Below are positions 60,758-64,000 of a DNA stretch of 64,000 nucleotides, one piece after another. The stretch comes from Delphinapterus leucas (Eukaryota > Chordata > Mammalia > Artiodactyla > Monodontidae), in assembly GCF_002288925.2 (NCBI RefSeq), contig NW_022097993.1, positions 11,367,443-11,431,442 on the forward strand, in the 5' to 3' direction. The translations under genes were made by a program, and so were the position numbers. The notes under the pieces are model-generated. The model did no database searches and was not told the DNA's origin. It was given only the letters and a program-made list of their open reading frames with translations. Numbering within the stretch: position 1 is the first letter of the stretch; each line of letters opens with the position of its first letter.

Positions 60758-61697
60758 TTAGAGAAGTTCCTTTAGCATTTGCTGCAAAGCTGGTCTGGTG
60801 GTGCTGAATTCTCTTAGCTTTTGTTTGTCTGTAAAGCTTTGGGTTTCTCCATCAAATCTGAATGACAGCCTTGCTGGGTAGAGTATTCTTGGTTGTAGGT
60901 CCTTCCCTTTCACCACTTTAAATATATCATGCCACTCCCTTCTGGCCTGCAGTTTCTGCTGAGAAATCAGCTGATAATTTTACGGGAGTTCCCTTGTATG
61001 TTAGGGTTAAGGTTAGGGTTAGGGCTAGGGTTAGGGTTAGGGTTGTTACTTTTCCCTTGTTGCTTTTAGTACTTTTTCTTTGTCTTTAATTTTTGTCAGT
61101 TTGATTACTATGTGTCTCGGCATGCTCCTCCTTGGGTTTATCCTGCCTAGGACTCTCAGTGCTTCCTGGACTTCGGTGACGGTTTCCTTTCCCATGTTAG
61201 GTAAATTTTCGGCTATTACCTCTTCAAATATTTTCTCAGGTCCTTTCTCTCTCTCTTCTCCTTCTGGGACCCCTATAATGCAAATGTTGTTGTTTAATGT
61301 TGTCCCAGAGGTCTCTTAGACTGTCTTCATTTCTTTTCATTCTTTTTCTCTTTATTCTGTTCCACAGCAGTGATTTCCACCATTCTGTCTTCCAGGTCAC
61401 TTATCCGTTCTTCTGCTTAGTTACTCTGCTATTGACTCCTTCTAGTGTATTTTTTATTTCAGCTATTGCATTGTTCATCTCTGTTCATTGGATCTTTAGT
61501 TCTTCTAGGTCTTTGTTAAACATTTCTTGCATCTTCTTGATCTGTGCCTCCATTCTTTTTCTGAGATCTTGGATCATCTTCACTATCATTATTCTGGATT
61601 CCTTTTCAGGTAGGTTGCCTGTCTCCACTTCACTTAGTTGTTCTTCTGGGGTTTTACCTTGTTCCTTCATTTGGAACATATTCCTCTGCCGTCTCAT
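60758..61697 (-). pseudogene. L1 ORF1 remnant, split by telomeric repeat
   Basis: Starts MRRQRNMFQMKEQGKTPEEQ and stays open for 70 codons, with an Arg/Lys/Glu-rich coiled-coil region (DLRKRMEAQIKKMQEM). Later parts read through the RNA-binding domain to LQQMLKELL and a stop at 60758-60760. Stops and the 45-bp telomeric insertion at 61001-61045 break the frame. Non-functional. Confidence 0.88.
61001..61045. repeat. Interstitial telomeric repeat (TTAGGG)7
   Basis: Seven hexamers: TTAGGG, TTAAGG, TTAGGG, TTAGGG, CTAGGG, TTAGGG, TTAGGG, then TTG. Two units carry a single change. It lies between cccttgtatg and ttacttttcccttg, which are neighbouring in ordinary L1 ORF1, so the tract was inserted into the L1. 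Confidence 0.95.
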
Positions 61698-62625
61698 TTT
61701 GGCTAACTTTCTGTGATTGCAGTTTTCATTCCACAGGCTGCAGGATTGTAGTTCTTGCTTCTGCTGTCTGCCCTCTGGTGGATGAGGCTATCTAAGAGGA
61801 CTGTGCAGGCTTCCTGGTGGGAGGGATGTGTTCCTGCACACTGGTGGGCGGAGCTGGGTATTGTCGCTGTGGTGGGCAGGGCCATGCTAAGGAAGACTTT
61901 AAGTAGCCTGTCTGCTGGTGGGTGGGCTGTGTTCCTGTCCTGTTGGTTGTTTGGTCTGAGGCATCCCAGCACTGGAACCTACAGGCTGTAGGGTGGGGCC
62001 GTGTCTTGTGGAGGAAATGGTGGCCTCCAGGAGGGCTCATGCCAATGAGTGCTCCCCAGAATTACCACCACCAGTGTCTTTGTCCCCACAGTGAGCCACA
62101 GCTCCCCCCCGCCTCTGCAGGAGACCCTCCAATACTAAGTCTGGCCTGGTCTCTTATGAGGTCACTGCTTTTTTCCCTGGGTCCTGGTACACACAGGACC
62201 TTGTGTGCACCCTCCAAGAGTAGAGTTTCTGTTTCCCCCATCCTGTGGAATTCCTGCAATCAAACCCAGCTGGCCTTCAGAGCCAGATTCTCTGGGGGCT
62301 CCTCCTCCCATTGCTAGACTCCCAGGCTGGGAAGCCTGACGTGGGACTCAGAACTTTCACTCCTGTGGGAGAACTTCTGTGGTATAATTATTTTCCAGTT
62401 TGTGGGTTGTCCACTGGCGGGTATGGGATTTGATTTTATCATGGGGTGTGCCCCTCGTACTGTCTCACTGTGGCTTCTTCTTTGTCTTTGGATGTAGGGT
62501 ATGTTTTTTGGTTGGTTCCAGTGTGGGGGTTTTTTGTCGATGGCTGTTCAGAGGTTAGTTGTGATTTGGGTGTTTTTGTAAGAAGGGGTGAGCTCATATC
62601 CTTCTACTCTGCCATCTTGCTAGCC
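61698..62625 (-). promoter_or_regulatory. L1 5' UTR
   Basis: GC-rich sequence between the L1 5' end and the ORF1 start, with short open frames on both strands but no recognised protein. Promoter role is inferred from the family only. Confidence 0.65.
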
Positions 62626-64000
62626 AATCCCAAGACAGTTTTTTATGAAACATTAGGCATGTCCTTTTTTGCCCCTTTTTCTTTGTGCTTCATCTAGTTT
62701 CATTTGCTCTTAAGGTGTAGCCTAGAGGCCTTGCACCTGGTGCTTCAGACCAGAGTTCCTAGTGCAAAATGGTGGTGCCTGGCACCTCAGCTCAGCCTAA
62801 AGGAATAGTTCTAGCATCTGTTTCAACATAAAACACACACACTCTCTCTCTGTCTCCAGGTCGCTGTCTCTCTCACTCTCATGGTGAGGTCACTATTATC
62901 AAAGTTTTCATCATGTCTTCATTTCTGCTCGAAAGCCCTTGAGGATTCTGCACTGGTGATGAGTATGGTCTTTTATTTCACCTCTGGTGCAGGTGCTGTT
63001 GGTGCCAGGCTTGATGTCCAGCTGCCATGGGTGTCAGCTGCTAATGGCTTCTGCCTGTGCCTTTCCTAGAGGTTTGCTTCACTCTATAGGAGCTGACTTG
63101 CCTGGAGATACCTGAGAAGTTACTGCACATTTCCCCACCTTGTGTGGTTGGTGGGTATTAAAATGTGGCCCCTAACCCCAGCATAGGACAGATTCTGTGG
63201 CACTCCAGAGTGCCTCGTGAGATAATGCTGAGACTAGACTTGTGAAACCACATTTTTGCCTGCACTCTTCCTTTTTCCTGCTTTCCTCACTCTCTTAGAG
63301 ATTTCTTCTGAAAATCACGTGCACAGGAATCCCATCTTAGATGCTGCTTTTGGGGAGACCTGATCTAAGCCACCTTCCATGGTACCTCAACACAAAATAG
63401 GCACTCAGACATTTCTTGAATAAATAAATAGACTCTCAGATCTCTCAGGTTTTTGTTCAAATGTAGTTGCTTCCCTCAATATAGGTCTTTCCCCTTATTT
63501 TCATCTTTTTCCTACTTTTTATTAATTATCTCTTGTCTTCTCCTCTTAGTGTACAGATTTTGGTTTGATTGGATTTATAAGACCCTCAAATTCTTCTGAA
63601 GATAAACTATGAACACAATTGAATAAGTGCACAATTGAAATGTTTAATTTAAATTTAAACACAATTTAAATGTATGTTATTGAAATGTTTCTGCAAAAAA
63701 TTTGGAACATTGTAGAAACACATGGCCAATGGAGAGTTGAAGTAACAGCCTTCAGTATGGCAGAAAAGTGTAAATGTTTTCTTCAACGGTATTTAGCTCT
63801 TTTCATTATATTTCTAGGGTTAATTTTATTAAGACGTTATTACTATTGAATAAAAATATATTATCATTATTATTGAATGTGTATAAATTATATGTGTTTA
63901 CAATATCAAATTGTATGTCCAATCAAGGCACTAAATATATTTTTAGATATTCTTTTTCATTATCTCATAGACACACTGTAAACATCTCTGATGATACAAA

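Larger units (their letters stand above)
60600..62625 (-). mobile_element. L1 LINE 5' half (5' UTR plus ORF1), minus strand
   Basis: The L1 5' end is at about 62600-62625 (minus strand reads caagatggcagagtagaagg). The GC-rich 5' UTR runs to 61698, ORF1 remnants to 60758, and the inter-ORF region to about 60600, where L1 similarity stops. ORF2 and the 3' end are absent. An interstitial telomeric tract splits the ORF1 region. It belongs to a different L1 subfamily from the copy at 8138. Confidence 0.9.
35909..64000 (-). other. Intron or 5' gene region upstream of exon A
   Basis: In minus-strand gene order this is upstream of exon A. No further collagen exon, CpG-rich promoter or first exon was found in 28 kb, so it is probably one large intron. 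Repeats are listed separately. I recognise nothing in 36480-38110, 40760-41790, 42600-45120, 46445-47520, 47770-49030, 50830-51970, 52825-53620, 57310-59255, 59340-60590 and 62630-64000, beyond a short CA/CT run near 62832-62850 and a possible L2-like tail near 63380-63425. Confidence 0.5.

Noticed and set aside
61755..62433. Several open frames of 60-131 codons on both strands
   Set aside because: They fall in the GC-rich 5' UTR of the minus-strand L1 and show no shared or known protein.

Overview
This is mammalian nuclear DNA, almost certainly from a cetacean. The main evidence is ten tRNA-derived SINEs of the CHR type (Cetacea/Hippopotamidae/Ruminantia lineage). Most have clear target-site duplications (TSDs). 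I saw no BovB or Bov-tA-like repeats, which a ruminant window of this size should carry. The rest is AT-rich, intron-like DNA with L1, L2, MIR, hAT/MER5-like, mariner-like and LTR remnants. Nothing looks bacterial or phage-like, and there is no CRISPR array and no convincing RNA gene.

The only host coding sequence I can support is a collagen gene on the minus strand. It appears as three very short exons, each preceded by a pyrimidine tract plus AG and followed by GT: 35855-35908 (54 bp), 17747-17800 (54 bp) and 5217-5261 (45 bp). All begin with an intact glycine codon and are phase 0 at both ends, the standard collagen exon design. In gene order they encode six clean Gly-X-Y triplets, then a segment that leaves the Gly-X-Y register (ending QPLDGYYHK), then five more clean triplets. 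The interruption argues against a classical fibrillar collagen and suits an interrupted type (FACIT, transmembrane, type IV- or XXVIII-like). I cannot name the gene from 51 codons. The introns between these exons are about 18.1 kb and 12.5 kb, so the whole window is probably intronic sequence of one large collagen gene.

Region by region (+ strand): 1-5.2 kb holds L1 3' fragments, a CHR SINE, MIR and MER5-like repeats. Exon C follows, then an L2 (5.6-6.8 kb). A 5.4-kb L1 with its 5' end (8.1-13.5 kb) carries a 353-bp TA-flanked mariner-like element in ORF2 and abuts an MLT1-like LTR end. Exon B at 17.8 kb lies just downstream of a long CHR SINE. The 18-35 kb stretch has MIRs, two short CHR-like insertions, a long CHR SINE and L2 pieces. 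Exon A is at 35.9 kb. From 36 to 53 kb there are MER5-like elements, L1 3' ends, MIRs, L2 with a nested hAT MITE, an LTR, and four CHR SINEs including an inverted pair. At 53.6-57.3 kb a decayed hAT transposon has been invaded by an LTR, an L1 fragment and a CHR SINE. At 59.3 kb there is a tiny L1 3'-end insertion. At 60.6-62.6 kb a minus-strand L1 5' half has a telomeric (TTAGGG) tract inside its ORF1 region.

The most interesting signals are the interrupted collagen exons, the interstitial telomeric tract inside the L1, the nested mariner-like element, the 43-bp L1 insertion with an 18-bp TSD, and the two L1s that keep their 5' ends but lack their 3' ends. I found no evidence of an unknown multi-gene system.
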